Source of the DNA: Prunella strophiata
Lineage: Eukaryota > Chordata > Aves > Passeriformes > Prunellidae
Reading direction: 5' to 3'
NCBI GenBank assembly: GCA_036583965.1
Contig: JAZBQD010000034.1
Location: 620,001 to 684,000, forward strand
DNA length: 64,000 bases
The notes beneath the pieces were generated by a model. The model saw nothing but the letters and a program-made list of their open reading frames with translations. It had not been told where the DNA came from and searched no databases. This document shows, piece by piece, positions 1 through 10,578 of the stretch. Numbering within the stretch: position 1 is the stretch's first letter; every line of letters starts with the position of its first letter. Both the position numbers and the translations under genes were made by a program.

Positions 1-1039
1 GTGTGTGTCAAGGGGGAGAGGGGCAGTGCTAAAAGCTGTGACATTAACACAGCTCCTGTATTGCCTCCTTCCACCTGGGATTTTCCAAGCCATGTAGAGT
101 GAGTCTAGAGGAGGCTCCGAGCATTGGCTCTCTGGCTTTGAGCTGAGCTTGTGCAAAACTGCAGAGAAGGACCTTCCTGAAAGCCTCACGTCTCTGGGCA
201 CTGCTGGGGGAACAGCTCTGGGGCTGCTAGGGGTTATCAGTGGTGTTTGGGGCACCAGCCCTGGGTCCTCAGCTGGGCATCCTTCAGGAGCAGCTCACGG
301 GGACTGTTGAGCCGTGCTGCTCCTGGAAACCCAAGCCTTCCCTGCTGTCACTGCTGTGAAATTTAGGAGACAAAGAGCGGGATTTCTTCTGTGTAATGCA
401 ATGGGTGACTCTAACAGCGTCAGTGTCCGAGGGAATTTCATCAGCCCTTTGAAATGATTACTGAGCTCAGTGGGTGTGCCTCACACCTGGGGGTGGCATG
501 AAAACCAGCATGGTGGGGTGCCAGGGCTTGGGAACCCCCTCTGTCTGTCTGTCTGTGGAGGGGGAGAGAAGGATAGGTGCAGGAAGGGTCCATTTTCAGC
601 GGTTTTCCTTGTAAAAGCCGGGGTGCGTGCACCTCTTGGAAACCGTTTGCTTGAGTGGTAGCTTTCCCTGCTCCAGGATTTTTGGGAGGCGGGGGCTTGC
701 TTCCCTCGCGGAGGGAGATGCTCTCCATTGTACGGAGGGTGGTGTCACCACCGTTCGACTTCGAGCCTGGGGGCTGAGCTGGCAAAAAGGTGATAATTAA
801 ACCAAGAGAGTCAGCCCCCTCTCACTTTGAGTGCTGAGACTCTCTCTGCCCTGTGCCAAGCCGGCATTCCTGGGTTGTCACAGAGGTGTTTGGTGGTGCT
901 TGGGGTTTTTTGTTATTTGGAGAACATCACCAGTCGCTCACCCAGAGAGCTCCTAATTGCAGCAGCACTGGAGGAGGGGAAGTGTTTTAACCTAAGCTTC
1001 GCTAACAACAGCTTAATTTGTGCCCCGGTCTTTGGAAAC

Positions 1040-1700
1040 AGAGAAACATTTCCGTCCCGGGGGCTTCTCTCCCCGCTCCTCGGTGTTACCCGAGCTGCTG
1101 CCGCGAGCTCATTGTTGCTGTGAAAGCCGAGGGAAGTTTGGATTTGCCGGTGCCCACTGCGCCAGATTTGTGAAGCGTGAATGAGGAAAGCTGCCCTGGC
1201 CTCGGTGTGCCATAAAGAGCTGCTCAGGTGGCTCGGCGTGGCAGGCTGCGGGGGAGGGCGGAGGCGGCTGCTGCACCTGCTGATGCTTTGGCTCGGGCTG
1301 GTGGCACAGAGCGGCCGCGAATTCCCCCTGAGCTGCAAGCTGTTCGTGGCAGGAATGCCTCGCTCCGAGGAGCGCTCCTGCTACGACAACAAAGAGCTCT
1401 TTGATCCTTTCCATTTGGAGAACTTAAAACGAGAAAGCCAAACTACAATAAGACCAAGTTGGGTCATAAAAAGGAGAGCAGGAGCACCAAAGCGCTCCGG
1501 AGTGTAATTGTAGAAGCAGCAAATGCTTTGGCACTTAATTCTGCTTTAGTGTCAGTTCAACATGTTTCACGTTTAAGACTGGAGAGCCCCTCACCAAATG
1601 CTCTGCACAAACAGCCCAGGGCTGCTCCTCGGAGAGCCCCGTGTGCTCGGAGAGCCCCGGCTCAGCGCGGCTCGGCTGCGCGGGGTGGAGCCGGCTCAGG
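1040..1700. promoter_or_regulatory. CpG-rich patch inside FGF18 intron
   Basis: CpG dinucleotides are frequent here (for example around 1075-1110, 1230-1390 and 1630-1700), whereas most of the window is CpG-depleted as expected in vertebrates. The densest part is about 1040-1400. It includes a 108-codon plus-strand open frame at 1181-1507 and overlapping minus-strand frames, none recognised. An intronic CpG island could be an internal promoter or an enhancer; the sequence alone cannot decide. Confidence 0.5.
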
Positions 1701-4700
1701 GTGAGAAACTCTCCTCAAACCCCTTACTGCAGGGTGAGCCTGGCGTGCTGCTGCTCTAACCCTGCTCTGGAAAAACTCTGGCACCACTCATGTCCCTGCC
1801 TGGCACTGAGCACTGACCCACTGCCAGCGGCGCTGCTCCCAGCCCTGTTCCAGGAGATGCTCTGCTGCAGCCAGCCCTTGGTGCTGCTCAGGCTGGGCTT
1901 TCCCCTCGCTCTGCACAGACCTGGGCCACGCCCCAGAGCTTTCCCTCGAAGGTGGCATTTAGATCAGGCATTTTATAATCCGTTTATCAGAAATTTGGCT
2001 AACAGATACAACATCTTCCCAAAGTTCTTGGGCTGTGTTTAAACAAAAACATGCTCTGAATGATTTCTTTGCAAAGAACTGACCTGCCAGGTGGCACGGC
2101 CTTATTGCATGGCCAGGCAGCAGCCCCTGGGCCAACACCAACAATTTGGTCTCTGACTTGCTGAGAGCCTTTGCAGGAGCAGAGTTGTGCCTCTGCTGTG
2201 TCCTGCTCTGAGCAGGGAGCATGGCTGGAGCTGCTGCCAGTGGGATGGTGAGGCCAAAAGGCAAGAGCAGCCAGTGGGGCACACAAGGGGCACAGGAAGC
2301 CCTCATTCCTGCTGTGGAGGGGACAGGGATGTGGGGCTGGGTGTAGGACTTCCTCTGTCCTGTGGCCAGGCCATTACACTCGGCCAGACAGCCCCTGTGC
2401 AGTTCTGAGGCTTTCAAGAATTTCTTTATTGTCAAGAATTAGTTGAAAACACAAAGCTCCGTGTTTTGGAGGGTGAGTGCTCTGCAGGGTGCATCCCTGC
2501 CAGTGCAGTGTGTATGAAATGTGCCTTGGCAGCAGCTCCCAGCTGGCGTTGCTGACAGAGGGTGCAGCCCTGGGTCAGTTGCACCAGGAGCTCCTGGGGA
2601 AGGGTGAGACCATGGCTGGGTGCAGGGAGTGATGCTTGGCCAAAGCTGTCTCCCTTTTCTCTTTCACCCCCCTCTCTTTGGAGGAGTGAGGGGATGGCTG
2701 ACAGACCCAAGGAGTGAGTTGCTATGGGTTAAGTAAGGAACTGATTAATTTTCAAATGTTGGGTGCCTGATGCTTAAAAATTACTGAAAACCCTCACAAA
2801 TTGATTTTCCCCTAATAGATTGCTGTGGGTACAGCTCTTCATGGTGTAGGTAACTTGGGTGAATGGTTTATCCTGTTTGGGATCATAAAAGAAACTGTAA
2901 AATTATCTTGCCAGTATTTGAAAATAATTTGTGTGTCTGTGACGTGTCTTAGCATATACAGGAATGCTCTGTTTGGGGAAGTGAGGTCCTTATCCTGATT
3001 TATCTCTAGGTACTTGTAAATGATGCTGTAATTTCATGTTATCAAACCATTTAGCTCTTCCTCTTCCAGAACGAAGTTATTTTATCTCATGCACCTTGTT
3101 TACTTCAAATTAGCCCTGAGGTTGGCCTGAAGTTGCACCTTGTTATTCCTCCACCTCCTGTCTCCGTCTTAGGCTCTGTCGGCAAATTTGAAGGTATAAG
3201 TAAATACTTATTTGTTATTAATAGAATAAGTTCCCCCCTCCCACACATTTTCTTTTCATTCCAGTCTTCGTTTTCCGTGAAAAACTGACATTGCAGTACA
3301 AGCGGAACCCTCCCAAATTGCATGAAAACCCCTTAATTCTCCTAGCAGCAAGGTCAGGGCTCAAATCCAGTCCCTTCCCACGAGCATGGGGGGAACAACC
3401 CTTCCAATTACCTGTGGTATGGATCCGGTCGGTTCACAGGCACCTGGGCTTGGGTGGATTTGAATCCCAGCCATGGTATTGTTTAAAAATACTCCACTCA
3501 CTGGGGAAGGGTTTGTAGTCGGCTGGGCCCTGAGAAACCTGGAGCTGGTTTTATGGCTTCCCATTGAAATCTGGTGGAACCCTGTGGTGTTGACTGATTT
3601 CCCCCTTTGCCACTCATGTGGCTTTGATCAAACCCAGGACTTGGAGAATGACACCCCCAGGAACTGGAACCACTGAGCTTTGCCCAGTTCTGCTGTTCAT
3701 TAAAGCATTAGTGAGCTTCCAGTTGTGGATGGTAAAATGAGGACTTTTGTGCCTATCCTGGATGGAGACTGCTGGTCCTAAGGCAGAGCCCCTGTACATG
3801 CCCTGGCTTAGCAGAACTGTTGGAAAAGTTGCCAGAATTTGCCCTCTTAAAGAGACCTTTCCTGGTGCTGAAAGCCTTGAGGCAGGAGGGTGCAGTGGTG
3901 ACTTCAGGGCAAACATCACCTTCTGTCACACACATGGAACCAAAGCTCTGCTAAAGGCATGGAGTCCTGCAGGAATGGCTGGCCCTGGGGGCTGGTGATG
4001 ACCAGGCAGCCTGGCTTTCCTCTGTTGCTGCCTCCAGCCTGGGTCATGGTGCCTGGTGGTTCCCCTGTCATGGGTGTTTGGGACTCAGGGGTGCAGGGAA
4101 GCCTGTGCAGCATGGCCCAGAGGGGTTCCCTCCTGTTCCGTGATCGCCTGCCCTTCCCACAAACTGCAGCAAACTCCGCGGGGATTGTGCAGCACATTTC
4201 AGGATGGCTCCCCTGGAAGGGCAGGCTGAGCTGTCCTTGGGGAAGGGATGGCGACCATGCAGGGTTTGGCTCCTCACCCCAGCCTCATGCCCAGAGGAGC
4301 CCCTGAGCAGAGCTGGGGCTGGGGGCTGAGCAGCTCATGCTGCTGCAGCTTCCCTGCCTGCCCCCCCAGGATGTGATGGGTAAAGACTGAGAGGGTCTGA
4401 CAGTGTTTAGTTTGGGTGGGCAGGGTTTAATAGTAGTATATGTAGGCCTGCAGTTCCAAAAAACTCATTTGACATCAGTAAGAAGCTGAATTGGGCTATG
4501 ATGGAAATCTTTCCTTTGACTTTGCTGAGCTTTAAATGAAGTCCTGTGTGATGGTTTGTATCTTCTTATCCTCTATCTACTCCTGAATATCTTCTGATGC
4601 ATAAATCAGAGTGCGGGTGCACATGACTTGTGACATTCTAGGTACAGCACCAGTAACGCAGCAGTTAAAGGGCAGAATGTCTTCTGGCAGAAGGTGATGG

Positions 4701-5371
4701 GTGAGAAGAATTTCCTTTGTGCTCTGGGACTTGAAGATGCAGTTGTGTGATGCTGTCACTCCTTCCAGTGCTGCCTGTGCTGTGTGAGAGTCCTGAATGC
4801 AGAGGTCCTTGTTCTGCCATGTTCAAAGCCCAGTTCTGGGTCTGGTAGGATCTCCAGGCTGAGCTGAGCCCAGTTTGGCTCCAGGGCTCTCCAGGGTCCC
4901 AGGGGCTGGAGTGGTTCAAGCGACCCCAGTGGCTCCAGCACCCCTGGAGCACATGCGGTCCTTCTGCCAGGGGTTGCCCTGGGATCACATAGGGGAGAGT
5001 TTTCAAATTGCTGTGGAGGCTTAGACTGAAGCTTGTAATAATTTTAGTGGGATTTGGGTAATTGTGGGTGAAAGCCCATAAGGTATTTCAGAAAACATCA
5101 GGAGTGAGGGGTAGAAGGGGAAACGCTCTTGTTTGGGCCATGTGAGATTCTGGGGTTTGGTTTTTTTCTGACTAAGTATGATGTTTCCCTGGCACAAATT
5201 CAATTCATCCTCTCTCCCTAAGGGAAAGGAAGCAAAGCTGGATGTCTTGCTTTGCTTGCAGTTGAAGGCACTGGACTGGATAAACTTAACTGTTGTCTTT
5301 GAAAAATTTTTCTTCCCTTGGATAAGAGCATTAAAAAAAAAAAGAAATGATGACCTCACGCTTTCATGCTT

Positions 5372-5395
5372 AAAAAAAAAAAAAAAAAAAAAAAA
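5372..5395. repeat. Poly(A) run in intron
   Basis: A run of 24 A begins about 170 bp before the FGF18 terminal exon, and another short A tract lies at 5332-5343. It is a low-complexity tract, not a gene tail. Confidence 0.9.
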
Positions 5396-5528
5396 TCAAT
5401 TTTAGCTGATGTTTGTTATGGCTCTTATTAACAATGTTTGAACCAAAAAAGAGGTCCAGATGTGATGATTTTATTTATGCCAAATTGGGTTTTGGTCACT
5501 ACTGAGCTTGCATTTGGATTATTTATTT

Positions 5529-5562
5529 TTTCTTTCCTTTTTTTTTTTTTTCCCTTTTTCAG
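5529..5562 (+). promoter_or_regulatory. FGF18: Splice acceptor of FGF18 terminal exon
   Basis: A T-rich polypyrimidine tract is followed by the CAG acceptor, with AG at 5561-5562. Splicing here gives a phase-0 exon beginning with codons for [10 protein letters not shown], where the last coding exon of the FGF8/17/18 subfamily is expected to start. Confidence 0.9.
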
Positions 5563-5829
5563 CCTGATGGCACCAGTAAGGAGTGTGTCTTCATTGAAAA
5601 AGTCCTAGAAAACAACTACACGGCACTGATGTCTGCGAAATATTCAGGCTGGTATGTTGGATTCACCAAAAAAGGGAGGCCACGGAAAGGGCCCAAGACC
5701 CGGGAAAACCAGCAAGATGTACACTTTATGAAGAGATACCCAAAAGGGCAAATGGAGATACAGAAACCTTTCAAGTACACAACAGTCACCAAGAGGACTA
5801 AGAGAATACGACCCACCAACCCCAGCTAA
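5563..5829 (+). CDS. FGF18: Fibroblast growth factor 18, terminal coding exon (partial CDS)
   Basis: This exon encodes the last 88 residues of FGF18 plus a TAA stop at 5827-5829. FGF18 is a secreted, heparin-binding ligand of FGF receptors (mainly FGFR3, also FGFR2 and FGFR4) that acts in cartilage, bone, lung and limb development. The 88 residues match the C-terminal part of the roughly 207-residue vertebrate protein: the second half of the beta-trefoil core ([45 protein letters not shown]) and then a basic tail. [12 protein letters not shown] is the region expected to bind heparin and heparan sulphate. There is no frameshift or internal stop. From memory, the mammalian tail is TKRSRRIRPTHPA; here it reads [13 protein letters not shown], and QMEIQ replaces QPELQ, changes of the kind expected between birds and mammals. 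The signal peptide and the first half of the protein lie upstream of the window. The closest alternatives, FGF8 and FGF17, have different C-terminal tails. Confidence 0.97.
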   Translation, partial: PDGTSKECVFIEKVLENNYTALMSAKYSGWYVGFTKKGRPRKGPKTRENQQDVHFMKRYPKGQMEIQKPFKYTTVTKRTKRIRPTNPS

Positions 5830-5987
5830 AACCAGACAAAAATAGTGTCACAATAAGAAACCACAAAAAGAAAAAAAAAAAAAAAAAAAAAAAAAAACTG
5901 CACCAGAGGAATATTTTTACATTAAAAATAAGGAAGAAGCTCTATTTTTGTACATTGTGTTTAAAAAAAATAAAAATAAAAAAAATT

Positions 5988-5993
5988 AATAAA
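5988..5993 (+). terminator. FGF18: Candidate FGF18 proximal polyadenylation signal
   Basis: This is the third of three canonical AATAAA hexamers within 25 bases (5969, 5975, 5988), about 160 bases after the stop codon. Their clustering makes a proximal cleavage site near 6.0 kb plausible. Confidence 0.55.
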
Positions 5994-6574
5994 AGACTAG
6001 ATGGCAAATGCTGGGGAAAGCTGTTCGGGATTTATTGTGACTTGAAAAATGAAATTAACTGCTCTATTTAAATTGACTTCTTGTTGTTGATGACACACAG
6101 GTGCTTCTTTTGCTTTTTTTGGAAAGGACAACTTCTCAAGCATATCCCCAGAGAGAAAAAAAAAAAAAAATATTAAAAATCAATAAATAAAACCAAAGAA
6201 AACCAAAGTTCTTTCCCAAAGTTACTGAGACCCTGCCCCGCCAAGTGCCGGTTGGCAGTAACCTATTTATTGCCTGCTGCCCGCCGGCCAGGACAGGCGG
6301 CGGGAGCGCAGGACGAGGCCGTGGAGCTCTCGGCGCACCGACCCTCTGCAACCCTCCTGACGACACAGGGAGCCACGGCTCCGAGATCCTGCATCCCGCT
6401 CACTTCTGGAGAATGCTGCTAACTACATTCAAGTGACTACAAGATGACCTAGTACACCAATGATAAGGGAATATTTTAAAACCAGCTATATTATATATAT
6501 TATATATATATAAGCTATTTATTTCACCTCTCTGTATATTGCAGTTCCATGAACCAAGTATTACTGCCTCAACA

Positions 6575-6580
6575 ATTAAA
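6575..6580 (+). terminator. FGF18: Candidate FGF18 distal polyadenylation signal
   Basis: An ATTAAA hexamer is followed by T-rich and TGT-containing sequence (about 6598-6615), the usual arrangement of a cleavage signal and downstream element. It would give a 3' UTR of about 770 bases. Confidence 0.4.
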
Positions 6581-6600
6581 AAAATTATTTAAAACATATG

Positions 6601-8689
6601 TACATATTTTTGCTGTTCACACTTCTTTCCCCTCCCTGAGTAATGGTTTTTTAATGCATATTTATCCTTTATGCAAGGCCAGCAGGAAATGTTCAGGGCA
6701 GTTTCCCCACTATAAACTTCATTGCTGATTCTGTAGTTCCTCCTGTTCCTTAATACCTTCTTCCTCTTCCTCCCTGGTTGGTGCCACAAGGAAGAGTCTC
6801 AGTGGGGTGATGGTGGGCTGAGTGTGAGGGAATCCACACCGGCGTTTTTCAAAAGCAGCACATTTGATAACTTGCAGTCCAAGGAATATTTCCTAAAGCT
6901 GTGGCCAAGCAGAAAGTAAACTGGAAAATGAGTATCTGACTGCATTAACACATACTTACATGTGGCTTGTATTTCCTTCATTAGATCTTTTAGAGGGGCT
7001 CTTGCTTTCAGCTGTTTAATTCAAAATTGTGCCTTTTAAAACTTGTCCTCAGCCAGACAAATCCCTCTCTCTCCCTTGTCCTGCATGGTTTACCCAGCTC
7101 ATCCAGGAACTTGTTTCACTGGTCAGTCCAGCCAGTTTTCCTTCCAGGAGTTCTGCAGAGGATATGGGTGATGTAAAGTACCCCACAAACAGAAAGCGGG
7201 GAAAAGAAGCAAGATGAAATATCTGACCTCAGATTTTAGCTGGAATGGCGATGAAGCCCATCCACTCCAAGTGGAGCTTTAAGGAGAAGCTTGCTTGGCT
7301 TTTCCTTCTCTCTGTCTGCAGACATGGCTACACTCCTTGGGTACAGCCAGGGCTGGAAATGCTCAAAGCCACTAAGATTTTCTTGTTAATCAGGAGAATG
7401 ATTCTCCCCAGAACAAGCTTTCCCAAGATAACTTTGAGAGCTGCAGCCAAATCCTGCAGATCAAAGCTGTTTGGGAGATTTGGCAGATAAGCATGCAAGC
7501 TTGAGGATGCTTATCAGAACCAATCTCCAAACCTTGCAAGCCTGGAGAAATATGAGCAGTTCTAAGCAGGGTCACTCCACGCTGCTCCAGGAGGAGCTGG
7601 GCAGCTGTACAGGTGATGCCTCATGCCAGCTAAGCACTCAACAGCCCCAGTCCCAGGGGATTACTGGGAGCTGCTCTCCTGGGGCACCTGGAGGCAAGCA
7701 CAGGAGTAGGACCCAAGGGTGGAATTGGTTGGTGGGGGCTGGAAGGCTTTGCCAGCTTTGTCTTCAGATTGATTCATGTGGGAAGGATTTGGGGAAAGTT
7801 CAGAGGAGTGCTGGGGTGGAGGATTGGGAGCAACTGGAGATTTGTCTCCAAGAGGAGACACCCAGTTGGTTTCCAGATTGAGAAAGGTTTCATGGGTGCT
7901 TTTCTTCTCCTTGAAATATTGCCATGGCCCTGATGGTTTCACTGTTAGAATGACAGGGTTTGTTTGCCACAGGAGAAATTCAAAGGGGTGGGTGCAGTAA
8001 AGGCTGGAGCAGTGCGGGCAGAAGGGATCTCCTCTTCCAGACTGAGGCTGGGAGCAGCCAGGGAGGATCTGCTCCCTGTCCCACAATGGGAGATTGGCAC
8101 ATGGGAGTGAGGGGCCATACAGCTGGTATGCAGCTGGGGCCTCTGTCTCTCATGCCATCGGTTTACAGGAGTATTTCCTGGAAAGCAGTGGGACAGGTTC
8201 CTCTGGCTGTGGAAAGGCAGTGTGGTGAGGAGATTGATGCTCACCTGGATTAGGTGATGTTGGAGGGATTTGTTGGCTGATGGTGCACATTAAGGGTTTG
8301 TATTTGAACATCTGCTTTCAGGCTTTATTAACAACAAAAGCAGGGGCAAAGGTGAGAAGAATTTGCATCACATCCCCTTCAGAGGACCTTCATGTTGGAC
8401 AGAAGGGTGCTCTGGGTAGGAGACATTCAAAGACTGAACAGAAATAGGGGAAATCCATCCTATGCCCAGTGAGGGACAGCCCTGTGTGTGGGGCACATGG
8501 TACTCCTGCCTGGGCTGTGCTTGGGGATTGGGCCAGGAGCTGGTTAGAGGTGGTTGTCAGCAGCTCTGCTGGACAAGTCCCTCTCTGACATCCAGAGCAG
8601 AGAAGTAGCTTGTGTGTAATGTTTAACCTCATTTTGTCCTTTCAGAAAATCTTCAGTTACCCTGAGTATGAGCTCAGATTTCCTATGGA
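6601..8689. other. Downstream flank, no gene seen
   Basis: Mixed unique sequence on the 3' side of FGF18. Open frames such as 7471-7881 (+) and 7661-8086 (-) overlap each other on opposite strands and match no family I know. I found no repeat, RNA gene or splice-flanked exon that I can support. Confidence 0.6.
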
Positions 8690-8890
8690 GGCTTTGCATT
8701 TAATTTACTTTATAATTGAAGATTGTTAGTGAGGATTTAATTGATATTCTGGGATTCTCCTCAAGATCGAGGTACGTAGCACTCTGTGATGGCATTAATA
8801 TGTGTGGAGCTCTGAGCAGGCACACTTTAACCAGTACTCTGGTTAATTTGCATTAATAAAAGCATATTGGAAATACTGCCACAGAAACAC
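8690..8890. promoter_or_regulatory. Candidate non-coding element with POU/homeodomain-like core
   Basis: AT-rich, repeat-free block with several TAAT/ATTA cores. The near-palindrome ttaatttgcattaa (8843-8856) combines a POU octamer-like ATTTGCAT with flanking homeodomain sites. Composition and motif density resemble vertebrate developmental enhancers. Conservation is not tested, so this is inference. Confidence 0.35.
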
Positions 8891-10517
8891 TGCTGGATTA
8901 GTCACACTGCTTTGATAGCTGAGATCAGAGAGAGGCATGGGCTGATAACGCCGGGCTGGCTTTGTCAGGTGCAGGAGTCACTGAGGAGGGAAACTTTGTG
9001 GGTCCAAGGAAGTTTTTTGAGCATGTTGCACAAACCAGAGCTGTTTGATGAGACCTTCTGGGTGGTGGATCTCCCATGCTGTCCCTGTGAGGGTGAAGGG
9101 TCAGTTGTCACAGCTCAGCTAGGCTCAGTGTCTGGTTCAGTCAGGGCAAACCTCTCACCCCACAATCCACCATGGTGTGGTGCCCTGCCTGTGGCTTACC
9201 CCTGGCCAAGAGGACAAAGAGTCCTGGTCCCTGTGCAAGGTGCCTTCCAGCCCCCTGGTCTTCCTACCCCCTGCCATAGAGCGGTCAGTGGGTGACTGAA
9301 TTCACATCCCTGCAGCTGGAGCCCCAAAGTTGGTGTGGTCTTTCCTGCTTAGCAGCAGAGTTTTTCTGTTCTGTGTCTGTCTTGTTGATGCAAATGTAAG
9401 TGCCATGTCAGGCTCTGACCTGGAGTGCCCAACAGAGCCTGATCTGCCCCTCTTGGCCAGCAGCTGGCTTTTGGCAACAATCCCTTGGGAGCACAGGCAT
9501 GGGAAATCTGTGTTTGTTTCCTTGTGCTGTCCTTGCAGTCTTTAGTTCAGGATCACCCCCCTGGTGCTGGGTCACACGGACAGTTTGGATGAACTTTCCA
9601 CAGGCATGAAGCACTGGGGCAGCCTCTTCCAGGAGCACGTTTGCAGATTTAGCCCTGCCTTTCTGCACCTGTCCAGGTGTAGCCTACCTGTGATAGGAAC
9701 TGATCCCTTCAGCTGCATCTCTTACACATCAGCGTGTGTGATATCTGTGCAGCTGTAATTATAACAGCTTCTGGGAGCATGGCTGATCCATCCTCCAATA
9801 AATGTCATGGGGTGGGACAAGGGGAGAAGGAAGCAGTCAGGTCAAAAATAATGAAGTTTTGGGAAGGGGTGCTGCCCTAGTAGTTAAGTGACAAGAAGAC
9901 TCAATTTCTATGTCCCTGGCTTCTGGAGTTAAGGCCATCGTCAAAACAGGCTGGATGCCCTCGTGCCTGTGAGCTCTGTGTGTCTGTGGGTGGATGTTGG
10001 AGCAGGACAGAGCTTGGGGAGGACCCTGAAAGCACTGTGAGGCCTGAGCTCAGCCCAGCCCTGCCTGCTGCACTGCCTCGGTCTTTGCAGCAGATTATTT
10101 ACCTGCTCGTGGAAACGTGGCCAGGTGGAAGTTAGGTCTGGCTTAGGCAAACAACCAGCCTAGACCAGCTCTTGGAGCAAGGCTTGACAGGCACACGTGT
10201 AGCCATAAGGGTGGTGTTCTGCACCATGTGCCTGGTGATGTCCATCAGCTTTCCCTGATTTTCTGCTCAATTTGTTGTCTCTGTACTTTCACAAAAGCAG
10301 TGGAACAAGAGTTCAGCCATGATTTTAGACTCCAGCTGGAGAAGATGGTTTTTGTGTTGTTTAGGAGAGTTTGTCCACCAAGGAAGATCTGACTGAGCAA
10401 TTGGAGTCAGCTCTAGTGGGACAGGTTGGGTAACAGAAAACATGGATTACTTTGGCTCCCAGAGCACGCTGTGTTACCATGCCTACCTTTGAGAAATAAG
10501 GTTGGAATAGGTGAAAA
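8891..10517. other. Intergenic, no gene seen
   Basis: Unique sequence of medium GC. The 142-codon frame at 8867-9295 and its neighbours have no recognisable domain or exon context. Confidence 0.6.
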
Positions 10518-10551
<34 letters not shown>

Positions 10552-10578
10552 TGTGTGTGTGTGTGTGTATGTGTGTGT
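10518..10578. repeat. (TG)n microsatellite
   Basis: About 30 TG dinucleotides with two TA interruptions (near 10545 and 10569). It is likely length-variable between individuals. Confidence 0.97.

Larger units (their letters stand above)
1..5562 (+). other. FGF18: FGF18 last intron (3' part; 5' end outside window)
   Basis: The sequence before the terminal FGF18 exon ends in a long pyrimidine tract (about 5529-5560) and a CAG acceptor, so it is read as the 3' part of the last intron. I looked for the preceding coding exon (the part of the FGF core with the VRIKGKETEFYLCMN-type motif) and did not find it, so that exon should lie upstream of base 1. The intron holds a CpG-rich patch at about 1040-1700 and a 24-base A run at 5372-5395. 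Otherwise it is mixed unique sequence. Open frames in it show no family I recognise. Confidence 0.85.
5830..6600 (+). other. FGF18: FGF18 3' untranslated region (end inferred)
   Basis: The stop codon is followed by an A run (5871-5897), then AT-rich sequence with overlapping AATAAA signals at 5969-5974, 5975-5980 and 5988-5993. These could end a short transcript near 6.0 kb. More signals follow: AATAAA-type sequence near 6182-6190 and ATTAAA at 6575-6580, so a longer form ending near 6.6 kb is plausible. ATTTA motifs (for example near 6265 and 6518) suggest possible AU-rich control of mRNA stability. A TA-rich stretch lies at 6486-6511. A CpG-rich patch at 6232-6345 stands out inside this AT-rich UTR. 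The exact 3' end needs transcript data. Confidence 0.7.

Noticed and set aside
1312..1326. Adjacent NotI and EcoRI sites resembling a cloning linker
   Set aside because: Flanking sequence is continuous CpG-rich genomic DNA with no vector similarity; chance in a CpG-rich patch is the simpler explanation.
3450..3480. B-box-like gatttgaatcccagcc, as in a tRNA or MIR SINE
   Set aside because: No matching A box, cloverleaf or MIR body around it.
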